Shown: positions 24,033-34,473 of the stretch, piece by piece
Layout: every line of letters begins with the position of its first letter
How positions within the stretch are numbered: position 1 is the stretch's first letter
NCBI GenBank assembly: GCA_020726505.1
Contig: JAHLEZ010000001.1
Location: forward strand, 5,208,001 to 5,272,000
Reading direction: 5' to 3'
Source of the DNA: Leptodontidium sp. MPI-SDFR-AT-0119
Lineage: Eukaryota; Ascomycota; Leotiomycetes; Helotiales; Leptodontidiaceae
DNA: 64,000 nt
The notes under the pieces: model-generated
Told to the model about the DNA's origin: nothing
Database searches by the model: none
What the model saw: the letters and a program-made list of their open reading frames with translations, nothing else
Position numbers and translations under genes: made by a program

Positions 24033-25932
24033 ATGTTTGACGAGATTCTCGACCAAGGAGCAGCGGCTATGCAGTGGGACTTGAGAATCACTGTAGCTGT
24101 CGGCCTTCTATCAATACTTGTCCTGACTCGAGTTGTCACTTCAATTCGATCAAATCTAGCATTAAGGCGCTCAAGTGATGGCAAAACGCCACCTATCATG
24201 CCATATGCCCTACCAGGAATAGGCAATATGCTAGCCTTCGCATTCGACACGAAAAGCTTACTGAGTACCATCATGTAAGTCATCCCTTTAGACATCGAGA
24301 TAGTAGATGACGTCATACGTTCTTTTTTGCTGATCAAGCTGACATTTCAGTGATCAATTTGGACCCAACATTCCCGTCCGGATCCGAGTCCTAAACATAA
24401 AGCTCAATTTCATCTCCGGCTCCGAGAGCGTCCTCGCCATTTTCCGAGGATCTCGCGACTTGACAACAGCTCCAGCTGCGACTTTGGTCCTCGAGAACGC
24501 CTTCGGATGTCCCGCGAGCGTGCGCCATGTATTTGACAGAGACAACACGGGAATACTCACCCAGCCACTCGAAGGCAGCAACCCTTTGGAGCCGCACAAT
24601 CGATTCTTCAGCCTCTCTCACAGGAGCCTTCACAGGCACCTCTCGGGAACCGGGTTGAACGAGCTAGCCAGTCGATTCATGTCTTGTTTGGAAACAGAGC
24701 TTGCTGCATTGGACATTGGTCACGAGGAATGGACGACTATTCCAGACTTCTACGATCTGATCAAGCAAACTGTGTTCAAGGCTTCGACAACTGCACTGTG
24801 CGGACCCACCCTATTTGCATTGAATCCGGATTTCACGGATGACTTCTGGGAGTTCGATACTCACATTACAAAGCTATTTAAGAATCTCCCACGCTGGATG
24901 ATTCCGAAATCCTTCCAGGTGAGGGAGAAATTAAAGGCTTCCATGATGAAGTGGCATAAGCACGCTGAAGAGAAGTTTGATAAGAACGACGAGGCGCTGC
25001 AGAACCTGGAATGGGAAGAGTTGTATGGCGCGAAGTTGATGCGGGCGCGCTATGAGGACTTGATGGGTATTGATGGATTCAATGAGGAGGCTTATGCAGC
25101 AGCTGACTTAGGAATGATCTGGGGGTAAGTAATCTTCAGTCTGGTGTCGTCAAGCATAAGCAGCCACCGATTAAATGATACGTGCTAACTTCAAGCCAGA
25201 GCAAACGCAAACATCGTGCCAATAATCGGATGGTCTATGATCGACACTCTCGTCCGACCCAAACTCCTATCCCAAGCACGAGAAGAGATCTCCAGCTTGA
25301 CAGATCCTTCTCCCAAAGGAGCTATCGGCTTAAACATGCCCAAACTTCTAGCGAGTCCACTCCTCCAATCTATCTACAGCGAAGAACTACGTCTTCGGAA
25401 CGGAGTCATCATCCAACGCGTCCCCATAGTCGACAACTTCAAGATCGGCAATTGGAAATTCCCCAAGGGCGATATGATCATCACCTCTAGCTGGCACGAG
25501 CAGCGAGATAGATCAGTCTGGAACGAAGGGCCAGTCAATGGCGAGGTCCATTCAGTAGAGGATTTCTGGGCTGAGCGATTCCTCGTCTACCCCAACGATC
25601 CCAACAGCGGCCCAGCAAAGCCCGGACGAGATGTCAAATCAAAAGTGAAGCCTGCAGTAGAAGATGTAGCAGGAGATGCAGGCAATCAACCCAAGTTCAC
25701 CATCGATTCGGTTACGGGGTCGTACATCCCCTACGGAGGTGGTCAGAAGATCTGCCCGGGTCGCTTTTATGCGAAGCAAGAGGCTATTGGTGCCATGGCT
25801 ATGTTTTTGACCATGTTTGATATCGAGTTGGAGAAGAATGACCTGCCGAAGCCCAATATGGAGTATTTCCCTTTTGGGGTCGTGCCTCCTCTGGGAACGT
25901 TCCCGGCTCGGATGAGGAGAAGAAAGTTGTAG
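24033..25932 (+). CDS. cytochrome P450 monooxygenase
   Basis: Three exons (24033-24274, 24351-25124, 25200-25932) give 582 aa. An N-terminal membrane anchor (ITVAVGLLSILVLTRVV) fits an ER-bound microsomal P450. The proline-rich hinge (PPIMPYALPGIGN) follows it. The I-helix region is around ANANIVPIIGW, as in CYP7/CYP8-like fungal P450s, which lack the usual AGxDT. The ExxR of helix K is E400-E-L-R403 (SEELRLR). The heme loop is YGGGQKICPG with the thiolate at C524, where F and R of FxxGxRxC are replaced by Y and K. The enzyme would oxidise a hydrophobic substrate, unknown here, with a reductase partner. No biosynthetic core gene is adjacent. Confidence 0.92.
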
Positions 25933-26505
25933 GTGTTTAGGGGTGTAATCCCATCTAGCTAATTCAATGCGCTCTCAGAAATCCAAAGATTGATGCTTGA
26001 CGCTTTCTATGACCAGTATCGTTACTCCGATTGCTTGGTGTTTCGCTTTGCTATAAGCTCGTCAATTAAATTCGTACAGTTCTTGCCATAACTACTCGAC
26101 GATTTCCTAAGTATTTCCTGGAGCTTAGTACGAAACTACTAGACTACAATATTCAAGACACCAAGACATCATCAACATTGCGGGTTGAGAGATGCTGATT
26201 GTATTCCTTGTTCATGCGCACCTCCTAAACTACCTTTATCCAGAGACAGATCTTAACATGATGTACTCTCTTGCTGTGGAAGCTGCGACTGAATTGGACA
26301 TTGCGCACCTTCCTGCAATATACCTCAGCGCACCCCTTTCTCCTACCAGGAAATTTATTTAACTAATCCAACATCACTAACTCCACGAATAAAGATATCA
26401 ACCTCTGAACTTTGGCCCTGCATTCCTAACTTATAGTGTTTCAGTGTTTGAGGAGACGACTAACAATACGCATGAGATTCAACAGAGCACTCTCCATCCT
26501 CAGCA
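25933..26505. other. intergenic, no gene recognised
   Basis: This is the 3' flank of the P450 and 5' flank of the orphan gene at 26,506. Short overlapping frames begin at 26,436-26,444 in the other registers of the same C-rich sequence and are not separately supported. Confidence 0.5.
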
Positions 26506-27291
26506 ATGCGTCAACGGGGAAGATCCTCTCAGATGCTTTCCGCACTTCTCGAACAAGAACTGTCCCCCAATATCCCCCCATGCCCAAGCCGAACCCCAAC
26601 CCGAAGGCCAACCCGACCTGCAATCCGACGACCATGCTCTCCATACACCTGGATGCACAACCGCGAACCACGCACCAACGCACCCTACTTCGATAGACTA
26701 GTCTACTACCTCCTCAACAAACTCCAAGAACCACTGCAATCGAAACCAGGCCAGAGCAAAGATTTCTTCCGGGTCGAAACCCCGCTGCCGAAGTTCTTGT
26801 GCTGCCATGTTGGAAGTGTTATAGCTGATGCTGCTGTGAGGGTTGGGCTGGACGCTCATACGTATGTTAAACACATCGACGTCGACATCACAGCTCACAA
26901 ACACCGATCGCTTTCTGGAGATATCATATACACCTTGAAAGCCAAAGTGTCGTGTTTTAACTGGGATGGTGAGGAGGTAGAGATCTTTGAAGATAATCCT
27001 GTTCAGCACATGGAAGCTTCGGTGACTGCGGAATGGATGAATGATGATTCCAGATCCAGATCAACGGGGGATGAGGGGGGGAATATGTGGGATAGGTTGA
27101 CTTTTGGACGGGCGCTGCTGCTTCTGAGGAGGGCGGCGAAGAAGAAGTTTAATCGGTTTGGGCAGTTGAGGACTGTGAAGGAGGCTGAGGATTCGCCGGT
27201 TCTGGCTGGATCGTTGACGTTGTGGGGGCTGATGCCGGGGCAGGTGGAGGTACCTTCTGCTGGTCGGGACATTGTAATGGTGGAAGACTGA
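26506..27291 (+). CDS. orphan single-exon protein, unknown function
   Basis: The frame encodes 261 aa and no family was recognised. The first 75 residues are Arg/Pro-rich and of low complexity (TPTRRPTRPAIRRP). From about residue 60 the sequence looks folded: YFDRLVYYLLNKLQEPL, then PKFLCCHVGSVIADAAVRVGL and GDIIYTLKAKVSCFNWDGEEVEIFED. A basic helix (LLLLRRAAKKKFNRFG) and an SLTLWGLMPGQVEV tail follow. No signal peptide or transmembrane segment is seen. The upstream C-rich sequence is open in all three frames, so the true N-terminus is uncertain. The coding strand switches from C-rich to strongly G-rich around its middle. Confidence 0.55.
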   Translation: MRQRGRSSQMLSALLEQELSPNIPPCPSRTPTRRPTRPAIRRPCSPYTWMHNREPRTNAPYFDRLVYYLLNKLQEPLQSKPGQSKDFFRVETPLPKFLCCHVGSVIADAAVRVGLDAHTYVKHIDVDITAHKHRSLSGDIIYTLKAKVSCFNWDGEEVEIFEDNPVQHMEASVTAEWMNDDSRSRSTGDEGGNMWDRLTFGRALLLLRRAAKKKFNRFGQLRTVKEAEDSPVLAGSLTLWGLMPGQVEVPSAGRDIVMVED

Positions 27292-27896
27292 GTTGGATTC
27301 TTGATTGGTTTAGCATCATTTCTCGTGCGGTGTTGAGGGATGGGACTAAAATAACTTACACGATGAAGTCCACAGAATAGAGGGAGAGATGGCAGGCAAC
27401 TCCTTTTCATACACTAGGGGCGATTCTGAGATCTTTAATTTCTTCTTGGAAACTGCCACAAACTGTGAAAGGTAGCAATTGGTTTTCCACATCCACTTTA
27501 TTTACTACCTCGACGTTTTCTGTGTGAGCTATACTCTCATTCGCGACGAGGGCCAGTCGTTGTTTACCAATTTACGAAAGAAGTTTATCTAGACTAAAGT
27601 CCAGGAATCTCTTTTGGGTCTTTGGAATCTGGTACGAGCCTGCGGCAAAGGAAGTTTGCTCGGGTACACTTCTATCTCAGGCCAGGAGGATCTTTTCCCT
27701 TCGTCGCCCTACTGTACCTCACAACACACAGAGTATTCTTATTCACAAATGTCCTCCTCCCAACATAAAGCTTTCCATTAACTAGAAGGCTACTTAAAGT
27801 TTCTAGAAATGGCGTGGAATATTTTCTTTGGACTTTGAATGATTGGAACAGGTGAATGGATGACGAGAGATCTTTGTACTTTTATATCCAGTTTAT
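27292..27896. other. intergenic, no gene recognised
   Basis: This is the 3' flank of the orphan gene and the tail of the degenerate protease locus. Nothing was recognised. Confidence 0.5.
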
Positions 27897-28900
27897 CTAA
27901 CACGGCAAGGTCCCCGGAAGCGAATTGGAAATCAAGCAGCGGTCCTCGTAAAGACAGACTTCTTCATTCAAGCAACTTACAACGTCTCGTGCGAGTAAGC
28001 CAAATAGATGTGTGAAGTGGATTGCCGTTAGCTCGCTTAAAGCTTCAACAATATCCCGCGATACAGGACCATAATTCGTAGCTAGGCTAGATAGCTCGCA
28101 CTCAGGCCGATCTGCTTCTAGAAAACTTAATTTATTTCGAAGAACAATTCTTTCCAATTCTGCTTTCCTTTGCTCTGATCCTCTCTAAATATAGACTTCT
28201 TAGCAAGTCCACCACGACGAACGATGTCGCTCCTTGCCTCATTCCACCCTTTCCCAAAGCTGTTGCTGATTGTCCAGGAGCAGAGGTAGGTGTACTAGGG
28301 GCCGTCGATGGCAGAGTAGAATCTCGGTGATCGTCTTGACTGGATGGTGAATCTGGATGTAAGGCTGGTAGGGCTGATTCATCGTCCTCCGGGCCGTTTG
28401 CAAAGCGTCTCGAGCATGCCAGTAAGTAGACACCGCAGTCCCAGATGTTATTATGCTGCGGGGATTTCCTAGCATGCTTCTTGGTGATATCACATGGAGA
28501 AATATCAGCTCCTTGTTTGCCCTTGGCTTCTGCGATGTGGTATGCAGAGAGGCTGCGAGCGATCCAGGCACTTGAATGGCTGCCAACTGAGTTAATGCCG
28601 CCCTTCTATAGAGTCGATCTCAAAAGCCGGTGTCGTGCTTTTGGTGAAGAGTGCTATAGTGATTATTGCCAGGATCCAATGATTCCTATCTTTGTTAGTA
28701 GGAACCACAAGATAATTACTTGTTGGAAATGACCTCTATAGCCTTGCACCATTTCTCGAATTTGGCATAACTGATCCCACTTCCAACGTTGGTAAGGGCT
28801 CGAATTGTAATTCGGTCACGAGTTGGAGTATAGGTTCCTGCATCTTGGTTGGCCCGAAGATCCAAGCTTGGAAATATGGCTCGTTAGCAGACACTTTCTC
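27897..28900 (-). pseudogene. degenerate Ulp1/SENP-like C48 cysteine protease
   Basis: The reading is on the minus strand, across frames. From about 28,880 one frame gives DLRANQDAGTYTPTRDR and KFEKWCKAIEVISNK and stops near 28,727. A second frame continues at once with NYLVVPTNKDRNHWILAI and FEIDSI, matching the catalytic His-Trp and Asp-Ser motifs of C48 proteases, and stops near 28,595. A third frame has SLSAYHIAEAKG and IWDCGVYLLACSRRF, the catalytic Cys motif D-C-G-V, and stops at 28,132. A last frame (28,157-27,897) contains SSLATNYGPVSRDIVEALSELT, possibly the original C-terminus. The two upstream breaks each look like a one-base shift with no intron signal. C48 enzymes remove SUMO-type modifiers. 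This copy should be inactive. Confidence 0.62.
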
Positions 28901-29443
28901 GCCGTAGGATTTCTCCGGCTCAGCTCACTTCTGGAGAAAGGTGTTGGGATCACCGACACTGGCCTGAAAACTTGACAGAGCTTCTTCTAGACCGGTGCTG
29001 TGTTGATCAAGCTTGGAACCTATTCTTCTTATCGATTGATGTTCTTGAATGATTTGGAAGTACTTGGGGACTCGGATATGGTGAGCGGAAGAGAAGGAAA
29101 GGAAGTTTGAAGGGTTAGAATGCTATCGACGAGTAGTGAGTAGACGGTAGGAGATGAAGATGGATATTAATAAGGAAGCTGGGAGGAAAGAAGGAATTGA
29201 AAGAATATTCTGAACAAGCCAAGATTTACAAACGAGAAAATGTATAGAGTTTTCTAATTGATAACAGGTGTTTTCCTTTCGTACAATAAACGCCAGAACG
29301 AATCGAATTGCTTGTCTCCCTTTCTCTCTGTATTCGCCACTTCAGTTCTAATCCTGAACTATTGCCTTTGAAGTCTAGCACTTCAAGTCCCCAACCAGAC
29401 CTCGATCTTAGACCGCAGAACCTGTAGCGCGAGGTACACGTTG
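28901..29443. other. intergenic, possible upstream remnant of the C48 gene
   Basis: Minus-strand sequence at about 28,910-29,060 contains a short stretch rich in helical residues (GLEEALSSFQASVG) that ends at a stop. It may be more of the decayed protease gene. No other feature was seen. Confidence 0.35.
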
Positions 29444-32030
29444 TCATCCCTTATTCTCCGCCCCCTGGTGTATTGCCAACCCCTCTTTCTTAGTGTTCCG
29501 AGTAGATTGGCAAATATCGACGCCAGAACTCGAGAGACCAGCATAGAGAGGAATTGTCTTCGCGTTTCTTGTTGAGTTTATTCTTTGCGGAGGTTTAGTT
29601 GTGGGTGTGGATTTTGATGTGGATGGATGGATAGCGTTCAGGCTAGATTTGGTTTCAGCGAGAGGCATTGTGACCTTTGTCTTTAGTGGCGTAGAATTTG
29701 GTGCAGTGCGCGGCCTTGCTGTAGGCCTGGACAGCTGCTTGGAGTTTGGGATTATGAGCGGCTTCTTCTTTTCTATGGTTCCCTTAGCTACTATCTCGGA
29801 AGTTCGTTTCTCAAGGTCCGTGGGTTCGAGTTTCGTCTTGTTGAGCTGAAGGCTGGATGTAGGTGCTTCGTTGGCTTTTACTCTCGCAGCTCGGGTGTTC
29901 GAACGTAAGGCGCCTGCCACTTGTTTTGCGGATTTGTCTTGAGGTTTAGAACTGAGGCGGTAGTCTTGTTTGCCAGTGCCCGTGCCATTGCTATTTTCGT
30001 GGTCTCTAGACTCGGCCTGTACTACATGCCCGACTGTTGCTTCTACTTGGGGAGTCAAATATGATCTCCCTTGATCGATTTCGCTTGTAGTTACCTCCGG
30101 TGTCTGAGGCACATTAACCCCATTAGTGGTATGAGTGTCAATATTAATCTGTGTTGAGGTTGTTAGTAAAGTATTGTATGGAGATCAGAGAGAAAGAAAA
30201 ACCTTTGGGCTGGGATTTCCTTGATTGAACGATATCCGATTTAAGGTCGGAGCTCTTTCTGTTTCCTCTTCAGCCTGGTCCCAAACGAAATTAGTGACTG
30301 AATCCATTAAAGGCAGGGAAACGTACGATTGGAGGCTTTAGAAACAACGGATGGTTAATACTTCCTAGAAGATGAAATGTGATCTTCTCCTTCGTATCAT
30401 AAATGAATACCGTTCTATCAAGCTTTTTCTTCCATGACTCCGTATTCACATGCCCCCCCTTTCGAACCTCTGCCGCCTTGGCCGCCAAATTTTCCTTGTG
30501 TATTGTTGACCCCCAATTATGGATATGATTTACCCATGTCTTTAGTTTATCACAGTCTGATAAATGGACCAGATTCAGCTCTGCAATCTGGGTAAGCAGA
30601 TAGCGAATATAGTCCGGTTTCGGCGGTTTGTCCTTGTTCGGTGTCTTTTGCGATTCCTTGTACGGACGGACACTCATCTGGAAGATCTTGACCTGATGTC
30701 CACAGTTCGTCATGCCGAATATCTTGAACTCATGGAATGGTATAGTCGAAGTTTTCTGCGCCTCTTCTGTCAAGCTCCAGAGTAGAAGCTGATCGTGTAG
30801 CAGGGCACATAAAACGAATGCAATGTATTGTTCAGCCTCTTTACCGTAGTTCTTCAATCGATCGGGTGCTGATTTATCTTCTGTAACAAGGTAAGGAGGG
30901 TAAGACACTAGAGTATCGTCATGAAAGATGCCGTTTCGGAATGCTGGGAGCTTTGCGTAGCCAGGATCAAATTGCCCGCCGATAAAGTAGACATGATCAG
31001 GTAAGCAGAATTTTTCACTGTCTTCCAGCCAGACTTGTGTGCAGGGGTTGATCATTGACTCGAGAAGATCAAGTGTAACCTGTGGAGGGAGACAGATGTT
31101 GGCAAAAGGTCCCGACCAAATATACTTGAATTGAAATTTTCGAATTACTCCACTCTGGCACGTGAGGCTGTTACTCAGGAGGAAATAGCGGTGCAAGATA
31201 CTCGCCGTCCATTCAGCCTCGACCCATCGCCCTTGGATACCATGTTGGCAATCTGTCACGAGTTTCGAAGACTCGAAGTCCACGTACGCATCACCAAGCA
31301 AGCTTTTGAGTAATCGAGGTCGGGGAAGTCGGATCTTGTTGAACACGGGAGAAAAATCGGAGCCGTCGCTGAAGGTCACTCCTCGCGATTCCAGCACCTG
31401 GCTAAAGTACTCCATAGAGAATTTTTCTGGCTTGGTACGGGAGGTTGTGACTGATGCTGACTCTGTGTATTCCTTAGTTTTACCTAAGCCGGCGGTCGAT
31501 CGCGTCCCTGAACTTCTGTATTTAGACATGACGGCGTTTTCGTAGCTCAGAGCGTGTGAGTGGATGGAGAGACCGTTGTTGAGGTCAAGGTCAAAGTCGA
31601 GGTTGAGGGGGCGTTGGTTGGTTGGTACTGGATTGATCCCACTTTCGAGCCTCATTTCAAGGTAAAGTGCTTCATTTACTAGAGTGCAGTCAGAATGCAG
31701 TTTGGATAAAATCGGGGTGTCTTTTCTTTCCGCGACTGTGGCCCTAGCTCTTGTCTGTCTTCCTGTTTCCTTTTTTAAACCTAAGGATCTTACTGCAACA
31801 GTTGATTGAGGAGAAACCTATTCTACTCTCCAACGAGATAAGGTAAAGGAAAATAAAGCAGAGTGGAGTAGAATAGACTGACAACGACAAAGCAACTCAC
31901 CTTTAGCAACCGCGTCGAATCGCTTTTGACATACATGACAAGGCTGTTCAGCACCAGCTTCGCCTTCAACATACTTCTCCCCTATGTCCTCCCCAGCGTC
32001 ACGCGTGTATTGTGAGAGCGACATTCTCAT
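29444..32030 (-). CDS. orphan fungal protein with N-terminal Cys pair and Ser/Thr/Lys-rich tail
   Basis: Four exons (32030-31901, 31792-30327, 30274-30203, 30148-29444) give 790 aa, and every junction keeps frame. A short first exon holds a CxxC pair (EQPCHVCQKRF). It joins across a 108-bp intron to a basic stretch (RSLGLKKETGRQTRARATVAERK). The central 450 residues look globular: YFSQVLESRGVTFSDGSDF, FKYIWSGPFANICLPPQVTLDLLES, HDQLLLWSLTEEA and EFKIFGMTNCGHQVKIFQM. The last 235 residues are low-complexity, Thr/Ser/Pro/Lys-rich, and probably disordered. I recognise no domain and assign no function. A simpler start at 31,655 is possible, but it would discard conserved-looking codons upstream. 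Confidence 0.62.
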
Positions 32031-32563
32031 CGCGTTGTACGAGAAACACTTTTTAGTGGTAGAAGGAAAGCTGAGGAACACGAATCTGGGGCCCAATCGC
32101 GGTGAATTTGTGTTCAAAATATATGGCCGTATATTCCTCCCGCGAATTTACCGTGTGACGCTATAAAGATGAAACAAGGATTCACCTAGCTGTCGAAAAA
32201 CCAACCTACAATTTAAGCTTGGTCACGGGACTAGCTCGCTTACACCATTCGCTGCTCTCTTTTATGAATTTCATAACCTCAACTTCAATCACCTCCAATC
32301 GGCCAGACAACCTCACGTCACAACCAAATCCTCGAAGCCCAACAACATCTTGGAGCCAATATACAGACTACAAGAGCGAGAACTGAACGTGGAAGGCATT
32401 GGTCACGATTAGCTCCCCTGGCTGGTTTGTTGACGTCGCAAAACTGGACTAGAGAGAACAGGTCGAGGCTGCTCATAGCACTGTAACAAGCCATATCACT
32501 CACCACGCATTCTAAACTATTATCTGACGTAGAAATGGAGCCTTCTATCTTCCACCCTCAACT
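32031..32563. other. divergent intergenic region
   Basis: This lies between the 5' ends of the orphan gene (minus) and the decayed F-box/ankyrin gene (plus). No coding signal was recognised. Confidence 0.5.
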
Positions 32564-34019
32564 ATGTCATTCGATACCCTCCCCCGCGAGACCCTACTTC
32601 AGATCGGCAGTCTCCTGCCACAGTCCTCTCTCAACGCTCTCCTCCAAGTTCGACGAAGCGTTGCAGTACTCCTTACGTCTCAGCTGTACAACAGACATTT
32701 CCCCTTCAACTTCAAAGATCGTCCTCGTATGCTGTGCAATCCCAACACAAGCATACGGCCACCAGACTTTGATATGGAGCCTCACGGGAGATACCATGCT
32801 ACATCAAGTGGCAGGAGAAGGTAACACAAGGCTATTCGACATGTTGGTGGGCAAAGGCGTCAACATCAACGCGAAAGATTATTGAAACATGATACCGATG
32901 CACATGGCAACCCAACGACTGGATACCGCGCTTCTTGGAAGCAGGTGCAGATGCAACAATCATAACTTATCAGTGGTTGTCAGTGGTTGACTGCGCAATC
33001 GACACGGGTTCCCTGTCTGTTGTCGAATGCGTCGTCGATGGCCTGAAGGCACAAGGAGAAAACTTTACTTCCTCCGACCGCAGCATTGTGCAAGCTCTGC
33101 ATAGAGCTCTGTACCAAGGGAATTTCTCTCTAGCAGAATTCATGTTCGACCATGGAGTGGAACTTTCCGGGGAAGGCTTGGAAGGCCGGAGCCTAATGGA
33201 ATTTATCGTGGAGCTCGAAAACGACAAGACCATTAACCTGCTAATAAATTACTGCGGAAAAAGCATGTCTAGTGATAGCTGGGAGCGATTAACTTTTGGG
33301 TGCAGTTTATTCAGCTTTAAGGAGAACACATTCCACCGGCTGGTGAAGAGAACAGTGGCAACTGGTGGTAACTTTGAAATCAACGGGATTACTCAAGAGA
33401 TACCACGCTGCACAATTTCGCCACTTCCAGATGTGTTTTGGGTGTTAAGGCACTGATAGATGGTGGGGTAGATGCACGGGTGACTCGAAACCATGGAGCC
33501 ACCCCGTTGATAGAACTGCTTACTAGTAACAGCCACGACGGTAACGGGTGGAGAAGCAATGAGCTGGAAGAAATTGCTCGGATTTTGATCAAGGCAATGG
33601 TTTCCAGGACAAATCACCCATCAGATACAGATGCAATATCGTTGCACAGTCAAACCGAGATTCACTACCTAGCTAGGGTCACTGCTTTGCACATGGCTAC
33701 CGAGAGAAGAAAGCACGAAATCGACAGGTTGCTCCTGGAGAACGGTGCGAATGTATTTGCTCTCGATGGGTTTGGGCGAACTCCACTCGGTCGGGTTTTA
33801 TCTTATGGCATCCGGGCAAGCACGCCTAAGGTAGTTATGTTCAGAAAGGCATATGAAGCTTTGTGTGTACTTCTTGCCAAGGAGATGAGAAGGCAGGGCT
33901 GCAATTTGGCTACGGAGGTACCAGATCACATCGGCGAGCGAGCACAATATTTCTTGGAGCCTGCAACGGCTTGCAGAATGGACTCCTTGTGTGTCTTTTT
34001 AAAAGAGGCGATGTCTTGA
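32564..34019 (+). pseudogene. degenerate F-box/ankyrin-repeat gene
   Basis: The start at 32564 gives an F-box-like N-terminus (FDTLPRETLLQIGSLLP, then SSLNALLQVRRSV). About 70 codons later the ankyrin continuation sits in another frame (GDTMLHQVAGEGNTRLFDMLV, GKGVNINAKDY) and meets a TGA at 32,883-32,885. Ankyrin-like sequence resumes with the phrase EAGADATII in a third frame from about 32,936. It shifts again near 33,408, where LIDGGVDARVTRNHGATPLIELL and LLLENGANVFALDGFGRTPLGRVL run to a stop at 34,019. No GT-AG introns fit these breaks. Intact relatives would be predicted SCF adaptors with ankyrin substrate-binding arms. At least three shifts and one stop argue for a real pseudogene rather than one base-calling error. 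Confidence 0.75.
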
Positions 34020-34473
34020 TATGTGAAAAGGGATTCGGATCCGCTCTTACAAATTCTTTCAAGGGAGGAAACACTGAACACGATGGAAGTCCGGAGCAAT
34101 CGGGAAGAGGTTATACTATCAGTATTGTGGGTAAGCAATCACATCATGAAGAAGCACATTGAATTGTAACATCACAACATGCCTGGTGCTTGACATTATT
34201 TATGCTGCCTCTATTGAGTGTGAAAAAGTAAATTTGAAAAGACTAATTACTCTCTTGGCCAAGTTTTTAAAAAGACTTGCCCTCGACACTCAGATCTTTG
34301 CTCATCGTCTAAGGAATTTGTCTCCCAGTCTGGCCGCATCAATATGTATTACCATGATGTTTTCCCATTACCTTCACACTAACCTATTGCCTAATCATAG
34401 CTAGAAACACACCCACTTCATCAGAATGTGCAATATATGTCCCCGCACTCCACACCCAACCCCCAACAAGCAT
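34020..34473. other. intergenic between convergent loci
   Basis: This lies between the end of the F-box/ankyrin pseudogene and the stop of the minus-strand subtilase. No coding signal was recognised. Confidence 0.5.

Noticed and set aside
24033..26505. P450 and Clr5 gene as part of a secondary-metabolite cluster
   Set aside because: No polyketide synthase, NRPS, terpene synthase or transporter is adjacent in the window.
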